Positions 35,626 through 46,865 of a DNA stretch of 64,000 nucleotides are shown here, piece after piece. The notes beneath the pieces are model-generated. The model was not told the DNA's origin, made no database searches, and saw only the letters and a program-made list of their open reading frames with translations. Positions within the stretch are counted from its first letter, which is position 1. Each line of letters starts with the position of its first letter. Source of the stretch: Isoetes taiwanensis (Eukaryota; Streptophyta; Lycopodiopsida; Isoetales; Isoetaceae); NCBI GenBank assembly GCA_021234155.1, contig JAJEKV010000053.1, positions 3,161,025 to 3,225,024 of the forward strand, written 5' to 3'. A program made the position numbers and the translations under genes.

Positions 35626-35989
35626 GATAGTGCCCACAATAGAACAAAATGCAACCAAGAGGCAAAAAGTCGTAGAAGTTGGCTTTTCAATGCAAGAAAA
35701 AAGAAAATGGATGGGCCTGATCCAGTCGTCTTGTGCAATCAAAACACGGCAGGTGTCACCTCTTCTATTTTTGAAAGCAGTGCAATAATTTTTCTTGTCA
35801 TCATTAGTTGTTTTTCGCCTCTTTTTCTACCAGATACGGTGGCGACAAGCCACGTGGCACAGCTGGAATGGCCCAATCATTTCTTCCATTAGGGAAAAGG
35901 CCTCGTGGGCAAATTTCTGGGCGGTCAAGGCAGTCTCAGCGCTCCGCATGTCAGCCACCTTTTGCGGCCAAAAATTTGCCCACAGGCCC

Positions 35990-36225
35990 TTTCTCTTATA
36001 CAAATTCACAAAAAACAATATATAAGAATAATGCTTACTCAATTTTGTCTTATGAGTGGATAATGTTTAATCAATTTTTGTCGCCTTGACAGGCTAGAAA
36101 GGGCCTTTCTCTTATACAAATTCGCAAAAAGCAATATATAAGAATAATGCTTTGTGGATAATGTTTAATCAACTTTTGTCTTGGATAATGTTTACTGAAT
36201 TTTTGCCTTCCGTGCAATTTTGGCC
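35990..36225. repeat. Short tandem pair, unit about 118 bp
   Basis: TTTCTCTTATACAAATTC, AATATATAAGAATAATGCTT and GGATAATGTTTAATCAA occur twice about 118 bp apart. A third partial GGATAATGTTTACTGAATTT follows at about 36183. Confidence 0.65.
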
Positions 36226-36729
36226 ATATGTCGTGCATATGCAGCCCCTCAACCATGCTTTTAGAATGTAAGCCCTTCATTTTGATCTCTCAGCCGCTCG
36301 ATGACGAGGACAATAATGGGCAACAAATTGAAAGTATTATTTGTGCATGTGGTACAATGATAGCCCACATGCTCTCCTAGGAAAATAAAGACCCTCTGTA
36401 TTTGCTCATTATATATAGCATTTTTGCTTCTAGAATATACATGTGACTAGCTAGCATTAATATTTGCCATGCGTTTAATATTTCTTTGCTTGGAATATAC
36501 GAATCATATACGTTGGATCTGTGACAAAACCTTGACAAATAAATGGCCTATAAATGTAGACATATTTTGGTATGTGATGCATCATAAAGCCACCATATCT
36601 ATGTACTTCAAACTGACGTGCTGATTCCTGGTCTAATGACTCGAGTGAAAGAAAAAAAAAGTAGTAGGGTTAGGGGCGCATACATGGCATGAAGTTGATA
36701 TACACTTCATCTTTAAAAAGATAAGGGAA

Positions 36730-39175
36730 AGACCTCGCTCAATCATCCGGAGCTTCGAGATAGCCAATACCCAACATCCATAAGTAATTTGTTTCGAAGC
36801 ATCAATACACTATTGCACGTGCTCAAACTTTTCATGATTAGCTCTGACTGCTCCTTACGCAACAACTATGACTATGTGGCCATTTTTTCGTAAGCATCTT
36901 TCATTCAACATATTAAATGCAGTCCACCTTCACCTTCCAAATAGAAAGGCACTTCTGGAACCAAACAGCAATCCTGAAAGAAAGCACATCAAAAAAGCTT
37001 TTGTCCATAATGACCAAACTTCATGAAACTGAATGCAGATGGCCATTCAAAATGCATACCACATCACGGCTGGCAAGAGTGGCATACATTGTTATGTATC
37101 CTGTAAACACATAAGCTCAGAACTTGTCTTTACTCGTGGTCACTCAATTCCACTTAACTATCTCTCGTACCACTGTAACGACCCATCAACTTGACAAGGC
37201 CTATCCCGTTGCGGGCACTTTCTGCCTCTGCATGAGCAGCATTGATTGCACGCTGAGCTTCCTCAACAGCAGTATCAAAACCAAATGACTTATCAATGAT
37301 CTGCAAGCATAAAATAGGGAGTATTACAATAGGGTAGTGAATTGCCTCCACATCATTGCACACTTACAACAATGTCATTATCAATTGTCTTAGGAATACC
37401 AGCAACTGCCACTTTCAAACCGCAGCTCCTGCATATGTCTAGAAATTTTTCTTAGAAATAATACTGGAACAGAAAACATAAGGCATTGCATGTTTTGCCA
37501 TTAGATAAGTTTAATATATAACTAGCTAGACATTCCAGATATAGGAAATTCAGCTCATCTCCTTGTGTTGCCAAAGTGTATCTCATACCTCATATATGGC
37601 TCCAGCTCCCTTTTGTGTCCCATCGCCGCCAATTATATATACCTATGCAGTAATCTTCCAGTGCTAAGCAAGGACATCAACATGCGACCAAAAGAAAAAC
37701 GTGCACACAAGCACGAAACTGGCACGAAGAGAGACTACAATAAAAATTACCTGGTTAATGCGCCTGTCTTCAATGCTGTCCACTATTTTTATTGTTTCAT
37801 GACCACCCCTCGATGTGCGTAAGATTGTTCCCCCGCGCTTATGGATATCATTTACGAAATTCAGATCCAGTATTATTGTATTTTCAGAATAAAAGCCCTG
37901 GTAGCCTCCCTAAAAATGTCAAGATTTTTGCGGGATCATTTAAAGTATTCATACCACATCCACTGTTGAAATCATGTACTCAACATGATAACTACAGCCC
38001 AAATGACCAATTCAATAAATGATAGATGTTTTATATTGCTTGCATGGCTCTATATATTTTGGATCAATGCATCAGAAGAAATTAAAAGGTGCATTCAATT
38101 TGTGGCTCTCCACATTCTCGTTTTATAGCTTTATGTGCTAGATTACACCTGACTACAAGTGTTTAGGATGATGTATCATAGGATCTAGATCTACTTACTC
38201 ACCATAGTCTCAAAATAATCTTACGTGTATCTTTCATAGCTTCGAGTGCTGAGATTTGTTTCACTAAGCAAGCCCAATGAACATATATACAATTTAGGGC
38301 AGCCATCTAAACAAGGTTAACACAGCTTACAATTATGCCAAGGATATCTTGAACACCATATTGGGTCCACAAGCTATACACAATCTGTCGGATGACTATA
38401 TTAAGACCCGGACATAAACCCCCACATGTCACTATACAACCCGAACTTCTTCTGGCTTAAAATATATCTGCCACATATATCATTGCTTCAGCAGCTCAAA
38501 TAGAAAACCCAAGGAAAGCATATTGATTCACAAATTGAAAAGCCCCAAGAGGAATTGACAAAAAAATCTACCTTGTCACGTGGCCCCGCACGCCGAAAAT
38601 GAATACCATTAGGAATTGAAGAAAAATTGATAATAATCTGTACATAAATTCAATGAATCAGCTGTAAGGAAAAGATAAATCTCACTAATAACATCCACAC
38701 TCACATCTTTATAGACAATGTCATCATCCTCTATAAAATATTGCCTGCAAACAGAAGATTGATTCTTTAGAGTTGCAATTTGACTAGTATCTGTTCAAGT
38801 GTATACTCTCCAATAGGGTTGCATTAAGACAATACCAGGAAAAAAAAAATAGAGAGAGGGGATATTCTAACTTCAAACATAATAATGAAGGGTTGAAGTG
38901 TTAGACTTGCAGGCCACATATGCTGGATTGTGCTTTAACGGATTAGCAAATGTGCAGATTTAAAGAAAAAGGAATTGCCGTGGAGAAATTCCTTTCTAAA
39001 GTCTTGATTAAACATAGCATAAGAGAAGTCTAATGCAAAATATCGAGGTAATACAAAAGGTCTATAAATAATTTCAAAATGGTTAGAGATCTTACTGGGT
39101 GCATCGGGTAACGGGCCACATAATACGAGGTACATCCTCCAAAATGCCCCCATTTCCAGCTTTTAGTATCTTGTC
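36730..39175 (-). pseudogene. PFK: ATP-dependent 6-phosphofructokinase gene, probably a pseudogene
   Basis: The enzyme phosphorylates fructose 6-phosphate with ATP in glycolysis. Exons on the minus strand, in coding order: about 39096-39175 (GGILEDVPRIM), 38705-38744 (QYFIEDDDIVYKD), 38572-38637 (GIHFRRAGPRDK), 38331-38467 ([11 protein letters not shown]), 37751-37909 ([19 protein letters not shown]), 37589-37642 (VYIIGGDGTQKGAGAIYE), 37368-37428 (VAVAGIPKTIDNDIV), 37171-37300 ([16 protein letters not shown] and VKLMGRYSG), 37060-37100 (MYATLASRDV), and 36730-36973 (DCCLVPEVPFYLEGEGG). All flanks are GT-AG. GGDGT is the ATP-type (not PPi-type) signature, and PKTIDND and MGR are catalytic blocks. 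Breaks: one base missing before IVTCGG (about 38425), a frameshift after EGEGGLH, and a stop in the AEGAG equivalent. The first and last exons are poorly conserved. If the single-base breaks are consensus errors, the gene could be live. Confidence 0.88.
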
Positions 39176-40004
39176 CTGCATCACCGGCATTATGAACGTT
39201 CTTTCTCTATAATGTGTTGGCTTGGTTTTGCATACGAGTTCCTTGCCCGACTTTAACCCAAGCTGTGCGGATCGTTTCAATTATAAACCTTCATTGTTTC
39301 TGAGTCCCCATGTACTGATAGTAATATGACTACTTGACAGGAGGTTTTACTGCAAATACTAGTTTAGGCCATTATTGTCGGGACAATGGTCTACTCCTAG
39401 GAATGGAAAACGCAAAGAAATCATCAAATCTCTTAAATTCCTCTTCAAGTAAACTCACTCACCAAAATCGATCAGGTTCACGATGGTCCAGGCGGTCCCT
39501 GCCAAGCAACCACAGGCAGATACAAGGATCAACCACGAGAAGAAAATTATGAGGATGTAAGTCGTGCAAAATGCTAGGGTACGCAGGTGAACGCCAGTTT
39601 ACCTGGAACAGTGGGTTTTTAGCAGTCACCAGCATATTCTGGTTATATTCCAGCATATACCCAGAATATGCCACAAACCCACATAAACAAGGGTTTGCCC
39701 CCTAGGGGCAACCCAAAAAAAAACACATTAAGCCTATTACGATATATGACTAATAAGGTAAAAACCTTAATAGTAATAAGCTTCCTGAGGAATACGTACA
39801 GAGTATGACATCAGTGTGTTTGGAGGTGGGCATAAATGGCCCCGTTGGTCAAGAACCTCTATGATATAAGATGCTAGCTAGTACCATTGCAGGCGTCCAC
39901 CAAAGCTAATAAGGGGTAACTAGACTAGTATATTTTGCTCTGATACTAGCAAATGCTTAAAACAATATGAAGAGTATGGTGCTCATATTCAATCATTCCC
40001 ATCT
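39176..40004. other. No recognised gene; one strong hairpin
   Basis: About 0.8 kb. The minus-strand frames here (39459-39674, 39092-39280) carry no motif I know, although the second runs into the first phosphofructokinase exon and may hold its poorly conserved N-terminal region. The hairpin at 39691-39714 is listed separately. Confidence 0.4.
39691..39714. other. GC-rich hairpin followed by an A-run
   Basis: GGGTTTGCCCCCTAGGGGCAACCC folds with arms GGGTT(T)GCCCC and GGGGCAACCC around a CTAG centre, followed by nine A. No transposon end could be assigned. Confidence 0.5.
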
Positions 40005-40490
40005 GACGACACTGACCAATCCTCCTATTCTCCCCATTGACCTGTTTCAATTCTAAGATATTGTGCGTATGTACAGATATATGCAATTGTTCTGCGCTAC
40101 TTCATGAGTAGATGTGCTAATATGTGTCCTTGTGGACCACGAACTAACATAGGATTAATTTGTGTTTTATAATGTCATGTCTTAGCCATCTCCAAAACAC
40201 TAGCATCCCAAAGCTTACTAAAAAAGCTTACATCCAGGTATTGCTTCAAGTGATCCAAGTCTGCATGATGTTCACCTGTACACATGCATGCTCCAGCACA
40301 ATCGATCTGGAACTCCACCCCACACATTTCTCTTTTCAACAGGTTTTAAGCCATTGTGGGCCCATGGCCATTGTGTATGCAAAGTCGTATATCCCCAATG
40401 TGGCCTTCCATTCCAGCATAGAGGGGAAGTAATCCCATCTCTTTGTAGGAGAATACAATATATTTAACTCTAATCAATTAAAGGCTCTTA
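40005..40490. repeat. Direct repeat R7, left copy (flanks a LINE fragment)
   Basis: It matches 41345-41850 along its length: TGCAATTGTTCTGCGCTACT, GTGTCCTTGTGGACCA, ATCTCCAAAACACTAGCATC, ACATTTCTCTTTTCAACAGG and TCTTTGTAGGAGAATACAAT. The right copy has an extra stretch of about 45 bp near 41720-41762. Confidence 0.8.
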
Positions 40491-41344
40491 TCCACTGTCT
40501 TCCTTTTGGTAAAGCTACACATAAATCTGTTCTTCCATGGAGTCTATTTTATGAGTTGCGGCCCTATCATAATGCTTCTCCATTTTTAAAGGGATCGTTA
40601 GATTCCTGGCACACAGTTAAAACATTATTTCACATCAGTCCAGCCGCTTGTGCTCAGTTGAATGCACCTTGTTGGTAAATCCCCCTTGCAGACAATGCAC
40701 CACTTTGCGTTACAGTGCATCCATTGACTCAACGACGTTGAAAAATGGCAAGAATCTTAACAATTGCAGCATGGTATGACTTAGGGCAACTGCTGTCATG
40801 GGAAGCATTTTTGCTAAAGTTTTTGTTGGGGCGATGGGATAGAGATCTTTAGCAAAAAGTGGTTGATTATCTACAGCTTATTCTGCCACACCAAAAGATA
40901 TTTTGATATGGATTTGTCATAAGGAGATTAAGGAGTGTAAACTTGTGAACTCTATGTATAAGTTATTGCTTGATACTAATATTCTTCCCCCTTCTAATAA
41001 GTGGCCCCTTCAACTCCTTCCTCTTCAATGGCAGCAGACGTGGTCTTGGGCAGGGGATAAACTACTTTATCCTAAAGTGGCAGTTCTTTGGTGGCAGATT
41101 CTTCATCGATATCTTCGAGTTAACGTGCTTGTCCACACGTTTAACCCTAGAATATCAAATCAGTGTCCAGTATGCAAGCGTGAATCTGAGACCATTGAAC
41201 ATTGTTTTTTTATATGTGATCACCTCAAACAGGTATGGGATTGGTTGTTCTCTCTTTTTCAAGTTTCATTAACAGGTCAACAAGTGGTCTTGGCAATTTA
41301 CCCAAGTACTTGGACGGAGTTACAAAGCCAATCGACCGATCTTC
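40491..41344 (+). mobile_element. LINE fragment, same family as the minus-strand LINE at 7.8-9.3 kb
   Basis: The frame at 40903-41330 carries the zf-RVT region: KVAVLWWQILH, FNPRISNQCPVCK and ETIEHCFFICDH, then YPSTWTELQ. Upstream 40500-40880 matches the same family in broken frames (LFFHGVYFMSCG near 40535). It has no A-tail, so both ends are truncated. Its peptides match the 8028-8480 minus-strand frame closely but with fewer lesions, so this copy is younger or better preserved. Confidence 0.82.
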
Positions 41345-41850
41345 CTATTCTCATATGGATCACAACCCCATCAACTTGTTCCAATTCTAAGATAATGTGC
41401 ATCTATACAGATACATGCAATTGTTTTGCGCTTCTTCATGGGTAGATGTGCTAATACGTGTCCTTGTGGACCAAAACTAACATAGAATTAATTTGTGTTT
41501 TATAATCTCATGTCTTAGCCATCTCCAAAACTCTAGCATCCCAAAGGTTACTAAGAAGGCTTACATCCAGGTATTGTTTCAAGTGATCCAAGTCTTCATG
41601 ATGTTCACCTGTACACATACATGCTCCAGCACAATCCATCTGGAAATCGACCCCACACATTTCTCTTTTTAATAGGTTTTAAGCTGTTGTGGGCCCATGG
41701 CCATTGTATGCAAGGTTTGAAAGCTGCATGTCCCCCATTTGGACCACCTTTTGAAAATTTAGTATGTGGCCTTCCATTCCAGCACAGAGGGGGAAGAAAT
41801 CCCGTCTCTTTGTAGGAGAATACGATATATTTAATTCCAATCAATTAATC
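41345..41850. repeat. Direct repeat R7, right copy
   Basis: This is the partner of 40005-40490. It continues into a stretch of short direct repeats (AAGCATATAAT and AAGTAATCAA repeated at 41850-41925). Confidence 0.8.
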
Positions 41851-41914
41851 AAGCATATAATTACTCATTGATCAAGTAATCAAGCATATAATCAAGTAAT
41901 CAACCAAGTGTCAA

Positions 41915-42655
41915 GCATATAATCATTCATATCTGCAATGCGTAGGCTTTTGTCATAATGTCTAATATAAGTCCAGGTCCGGTCTTTCAATATCTATACA
42001 AGACCTTTGAATATTCATATTTGATAGGGGAGTTCATTGTTGGCCTAACATGGCAACAAATTGTAGGTCTTTCTATGCTGGTTAAAATCCACACAACCCA
42101 ACTATGGTGCTTCATTTTTTTTCCAATTTCTCAATAAAGGAAATTCACTCAATTGTTCTTACTGCATATCCCACGTGTAAGTAGAAATTAATATATAAAA
42201 CTCATCAATTCACTTTGAGCAAATAAGCAGGACCACTAGAACTCATTTGTCATGTCTAAATAGTACCATGATTGGCCTAAGAAATCAACACTTTTTCCTT
42301 GAAAACCTTTCGAGGCAGGGGTTTTTTAATCCTAGTAGTAATGATTGTACTAGCCCATTGTATGGGTCCCATGACCTATTGGTCCCCGTGGACGTTAAAA
42401 AAACTATTCTATTATATTCTATTCCTTTGAACAACTTGAAACCTATTTTGGAAGCTAGGAGCATTATACATGTGGTTGGAATTTTATTACAATGTTTGGT
42501 TGAAAGACATTGATTTATGTGGGGTAGTAACTTAAGCGTGAAGACATAAAAGCAAGTGAAAAGAAGCCCATAAAACTGACAACTATATCATCTTCTATAC
42601 CTCATCTTCCATTTAAAAACTATAATCCGTATCATCAATTCTACAACCTCATACT
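41915..42655. repeat. Dispersed repeat family R1, copy 2
   Basis: It aligns with 32580-33195. It carries an insert of about 120 bp (about 42296-42422, starting TTTTTCCTTGAAAACC) absent from copy 1, rich in short ATTCTATT runs. The rest keeps block order. Confidence 0.65.
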
Positions 42656-44084
42656 CATTTCATCAAACGATTGGCTAGGACATATGAGCATTAAGGTGTT
42701 TTAAGAACCCCATACATTTTAATAGTTGTTAAATGTGGGATGAGTATCTACATGTACTTCCTAAGTTAAAGTTGGCCATTTAAAAAAATGACGTTATCCA
42801 ACTAAAACTAGATTAACAAGATGAATGTTAGATTAACAAGATGCTGACTCATTGAACGTATTTCGTTGATCATGCAACATCAAACACAACTCATGCATGA
42901 CTTTGCTGTTCTCCACTAGATGCCATACTTCTTTCTTCTGGTCTGTAGACATCGAACTTATCAAATCCAAAAACGTTTTTGTGATTACGGAGGTTGCATG
43001 TTGCAATTGCTTGAAGGCTCAATACTCCAATCTAAATTTTCATTTGATATTGTTGCCTCATCTTGCTTGCTCTTTGCCGTTGCTTCTGCAAATGCCATTT
43101 TTGCCTCTTGTCTTCATCATTAGTAATTGGATTACAAGAAGCCTGAACAAAAAATGGATGGAAAGAAAGAAACGAGATCTATCTCCCTCGGGAAAGGGGG
43201 AATCAACTACCCCCGATATTCTCGCTAATTTTGAATTTCCTTCTTCCCGTAATACTAAAAGATAGTGCTAATTTGGGTGGACAAAATGACAATAAAGGAG
43301 ACACCGTAAAATGCGAGGACCCTAATGCGTACAAAATGAATGGGATTTAAATGATCATGCAGATTCTTTAAGTCACCTCATGAGTGAATCCCAAAATGAA
43401 GACATCGAATTTCGTTGATGTTTTTATGACAAAAGTGTTGTAAGGTGTTGTAACAGTTGAACAAGAGCAATAATTGAAACAAAAAAAAAGAAAAGAAAAA
43501 GAAAGAATGACCACAGTCGAGGCACTTCTTTATCCTACGAGTACACGGATAACACCCTCATGCTAACCAAGCTTTTCGGATAAATTAATAGTTCTTTTAT
43601 TTTCTAACTTAGACCTGGTGGACTAAACCCATTATTTTGTTTTCTAAGATGAGCATCTAGAAACTCTACAAAGCACTCACCGCAGGATTATTGGAGCCCA
43701 AAGAATAGACAAGTTCATGTAACACAAAAGGAACCTGGCATAGAATATTTTATTTCAACGCAAAACATTGTGAAGGTTATGTCCATTTTGATTCAAAGGT
43801 CAGAAATACTGAAAATTGCTCTCTATTTTTTACAGAGGTTGAGCAGAGGAAAACAGATGGTCGTCTTGTTCAACTATAATTCGATGCCATGTTCTAGATG
43901 TTCCTACACCTACTTTTCATTTTACACTTCCACTCTTCTTTGGCAGGCCATTTTGCAGTCATCAGTATTTCATTAACAACGTCCTAGCTAACTCTTGGCC
44001 TCGCCTTTCCATTGAAGAGCTCCTGCATCAAGTCGCTATATATATATATTAAAAAAAAAAATTCAAGGCCCAAAAGTCAAATCA
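42656..44084. other. No recognised gene
   Basis: AT-rich DNA. The frame at 42897-43265 (122 codons) has no motif that I know. A (TA)n-like run followed by an A-run lies at 44038-44061. Confidence 0.4.
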
Positions 44085-44196
44085 AATCCAACACTGCTCC
44101 AAGCCAACTCTGAAGTATCACTTCTTACTTCTGGAAGTACTTTGTAATATTTTGAGTGTATAATATGATGTAAAACACGTTCTTCAAAAAAAAAAA
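44085..44196 (+). mobile_element. LINE 3' end remnant with A-run
   Basis: TAATATGATGTAAAACACG and TTCTTCA precede 11 A (44186-44196). The TTCTTCA-A(n) ending is the same as at 3713-3743, where LINE coding remnants are present. No coding sequence remains here. Confidence 0.45.
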
Positions 44197-46800
44197 CTCT
44201 GAAGCATCACCCATGAAGAATTGACTCACACCTACTACCAATTGGAAAGTTATCACAGATGAGGAGCTGACTCATACCTACTACAATTTTAAAGTATCAT
44301 CCATGTGGATCTTATACACATTTACTACTAACACCACCTACTATCAATTCCAAAGTATCATCCATTGGAAGCTTACTCACACCTACTACCAAGACAATTT
44401 ATGAGAAGCTTACTGCCACATATTACCAATCTAAAGAATCACCTGTTGGGGAGTCATATCTACTACCCACCATGAGTAGATTCCAAAGCACTTTTCTTTC
44501 CCCATTAAGAGCTTACTCACATCTACTATCAATTCCAAAGTATCACCCATGGGAAGCTAGTTCACACCTACTACCAATTCTAAAGCATCATAATCACCCA
44601 TATGGCCATATCCATGTTACTCAATATCCATTTGTCATCTATGAGGAGCTTACTGCTACCTATTGCCAATTCTAAAGTGTTGCCTATTGGGGAGCTTAGT
44701 CACACCTACCATAATTTCAAAGTTATGAAGTGCCTACCCAGACCTATATGCATGTTACTACCGCTACAAATTCCATACCTACTACCAACTCCAAAACATC
44801 ACCCATGAGAAGCTTACTCATACTTTAAAAACTTTATATTCTTGGATGAGCATCTAGGCATATATAACAATCTACTGCAACATTCTATTTTGGCCCTTTG
44901 CAATGTTTCAAAAAACTTTCTATTTTTAGACCGAGAAACTTATCCGTGAGCATTTAAAACATTCTAGAACATTCTATTTTGACTTCTTTTGGAAAGTTTC
45001 AAAAAAATTTCTATTTTCAGACGGAGGTGCTTACCCATGAGTATTTGAAACATTGTAGAACATTCTATTCTGGAAGTTTCAGATAACTTTCTATTTTTAG
45101 GTAATTACCTAGGCGAACCCTTTTCTTTTGCACTATTCCTCGGCCGAGGCCTCACCTCGGTTTGCATAAGAGCACGCATACTTATGTTACCCCCATCTAT
45201 AGGGATCTTATATACTTACTACTCTTTTGCACTATTCCTCTAGAAAAGGGCCTGCCCGTTAGCATTATTCCTCGGCTCGGCCAAGGCCTCGCCTCGATTT
45301 GGATATCTTTGGCACTATTCCTCGCCTCGGCCTCGACCTTTGATCGAGGCCTCGCCTCGGTTTGCATAAAAGCACGCCTCTATGTTACTCCCCTGGGGAC
45401 CTTCTATACTTACTACTCTTTTGCACTATTCCTGGCTCGGTGGCCTCGCCTCGGTTTGGACATCTCTGGCAGTAAGAGCTGACTCACACCTACTACCAAT
45501 TCCAAAGTATCACCATGAGAAGCTCCCGGGGGGGTGCACTTATACATAAGGGGGGTATTGGCATCTGCGTTCGGAGGGTAGCAAAAAACCCCCTTGTATA
45601 CGCAATTTTAAAAGGCAATTTGACCCCTCTGTGTATAGATATTGCTCCAAATTAGTGCCTAAAAACACCTCTAACCCCTAAGTATACGTACGCAAATGGT
45701 CCAAAAAACACCCCTCCGTTGAACTCTCATGGGTTATACGCTGATCAAAGGTGAATCCCCTGGGGAGAAGCTGACTCACACCTACTACCAGTTCTAAAGA
45801 ATCACACATGAGGAGCTGAGTCACATCTGCTAGAACTTCAAAGTATCACCCATGTGAGCCTACACACATCTATTACCAACACTTACTACTAAGTATGATC
45901 ATTGGTCAACACCTACTACCAATTCCAAAGTCTCACCCATGAGAAGTTGGCTCACATCTACTGCCAATTCCAAAGTATCCACACATGAGGAAAGTATCAC
46001 CCATGTGGCTTAACATTCATATCCATGTTACTCAACATTCATTTGTCAATCTATAAGGAGCTTACTGTGGCCTATTGCCAATTAGAAGCTTACTCACATT
46101 TACTACCAATTTGGTACTAAATTCAAAAGTATCATACAAAATTCCAATCTTATTGCCAATTCATGTGATTCCAAAGTATCATACATGAGGAGCTTACTCA
46201 TATCTACTACCAATTTGAAAGTATCATGCAGGAGGAGCTCAGTCAGATCTACTACCAATCTATAAAAGTATCCCCCCCATTAGGAGCCTACTCACACATC
46301 TACTATCAATATTGCAAAGTATCACTATGGAAAGCTGGCTCATATTTACTACCAATTTGTCCTATGACCTACTCCCACCTACTACTACCAATTCCAAAGT
46401 AAGAACATTCTATTTTGGCAAAAGAAATTTCTATTCTTAGACTGGGGTGCTCAACCATGAGCATCTAGAATATTCGAACTTTCTAGAACTATCTAGAACA
46501 TCCTATTTTCAGTATTTTGCAAAGTTTCAACATTCATTTGTAAATCTATGAGGAGCTTACTGCCCCTACTGCCAGTAGGAACTTACTCACACCTACTACC
46601 AATTCCAAAGTTTCACCCATGAAAAGTTGACTCACACCCACTACCAATTTGAAAGTATCATACATGAGGAGCTGACTCATACCTACTAACAATTTCGAAG
46701 TATCACACATGAGGAGCTGGCTCACACCGACAAGTATCACCCATGTGGACCTTACACACACGTACTACTACCAATTCCAAAGTATCACCATAGAGAGCAT
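44197..46800. repeat. Degenerate 45-bp minisatellite, interrupted
   Basis: The core unit is CTCACACCTACTACCAATTC followed by CAAAGTATCACCCATGAGGA and GCTGA. Three consecutive units near 46589-46723 are each exactly 45 bp. Units recur at 44225-44815, 45478-45530, 45770-46400 and 46555-46790. Other blocks break the array: AT-rich ACATTCTATTTTGGC units (44860-45105, 46400-46545) and a CG-rich block (45130-45475). Because 45 is a multiple of three, the minus strand at 46546-46761 reads as 15-residue repeats (VGVSQLLMCDTSKLL and variants); I take this as a by-product, not a protein. Confidence 0.85.
45130..45475. repeat. CG-rich palindromic repeat block inside the minisatellite
   Basis: TTGCACTATTCCTCGGC recurs four to five times, followed by variants of CGAGGCCTCGCCTCGGTTTG and GCATAAGAGCACGC. 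CCTCGGCCGAGG at 45138-45149 is a perfect 12-bp palindrome. The composition contrasts sharply with the AT-rich surroundings. Confidence 0.7.
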
Positions 46801-46808
46801 CCGAGATA

Positions 46809-46853
46809 TTCTAGAACATTCATGCATTCTAGAACATTCATTCTAGAACATTC
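46809..46853. promoter_or_regulatory. Three perfect heat-shock-element-like motifs
   Basis: TTCTAGAACATTC (TTCnnGAAnnTTC) occurs at 46809-46821, 46827-46839 and 46841-46853, and once more at 44962-44974 inside the minisatellite. This is the exact binding pattern of heat shock factors, but here it is part of a repeat and no host gene follows, only a LINE. Confidence 0.5.
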
Positions 46854-46865
46854 TAGACATTATGA

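Larger units (their letters stand above)
31847..36720. other. AT-rich DNA without recognised genes
   Basis: It contains a 25-bp tandem pair at 31972-32021 (AATCCACAATTGAATTGGTG twice), a dispersed repeat copy (32580-33195), tandem pairs near 35500-35625 and 35990-36225, and otherwise featureless sequence. No domain, A-tail or LTR ends are recognised. Frames of 60-150 codons at 33815-34267 and 34828-35246 have no motif that I know. Confidence 0.5.

Noticed and set aside
46546-46761. Minus-strand peptide of 15-residue repeats
   Set aside because: It is the translation of the 45-bp minisatellite. It has no start context and is not open in neighbouring units.
44197-46800. CRISPR-like array
   Set aside because: Units are contiguous and degenerate with no unique spacers, and the window is plant DNA. 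It is a minisatellite.
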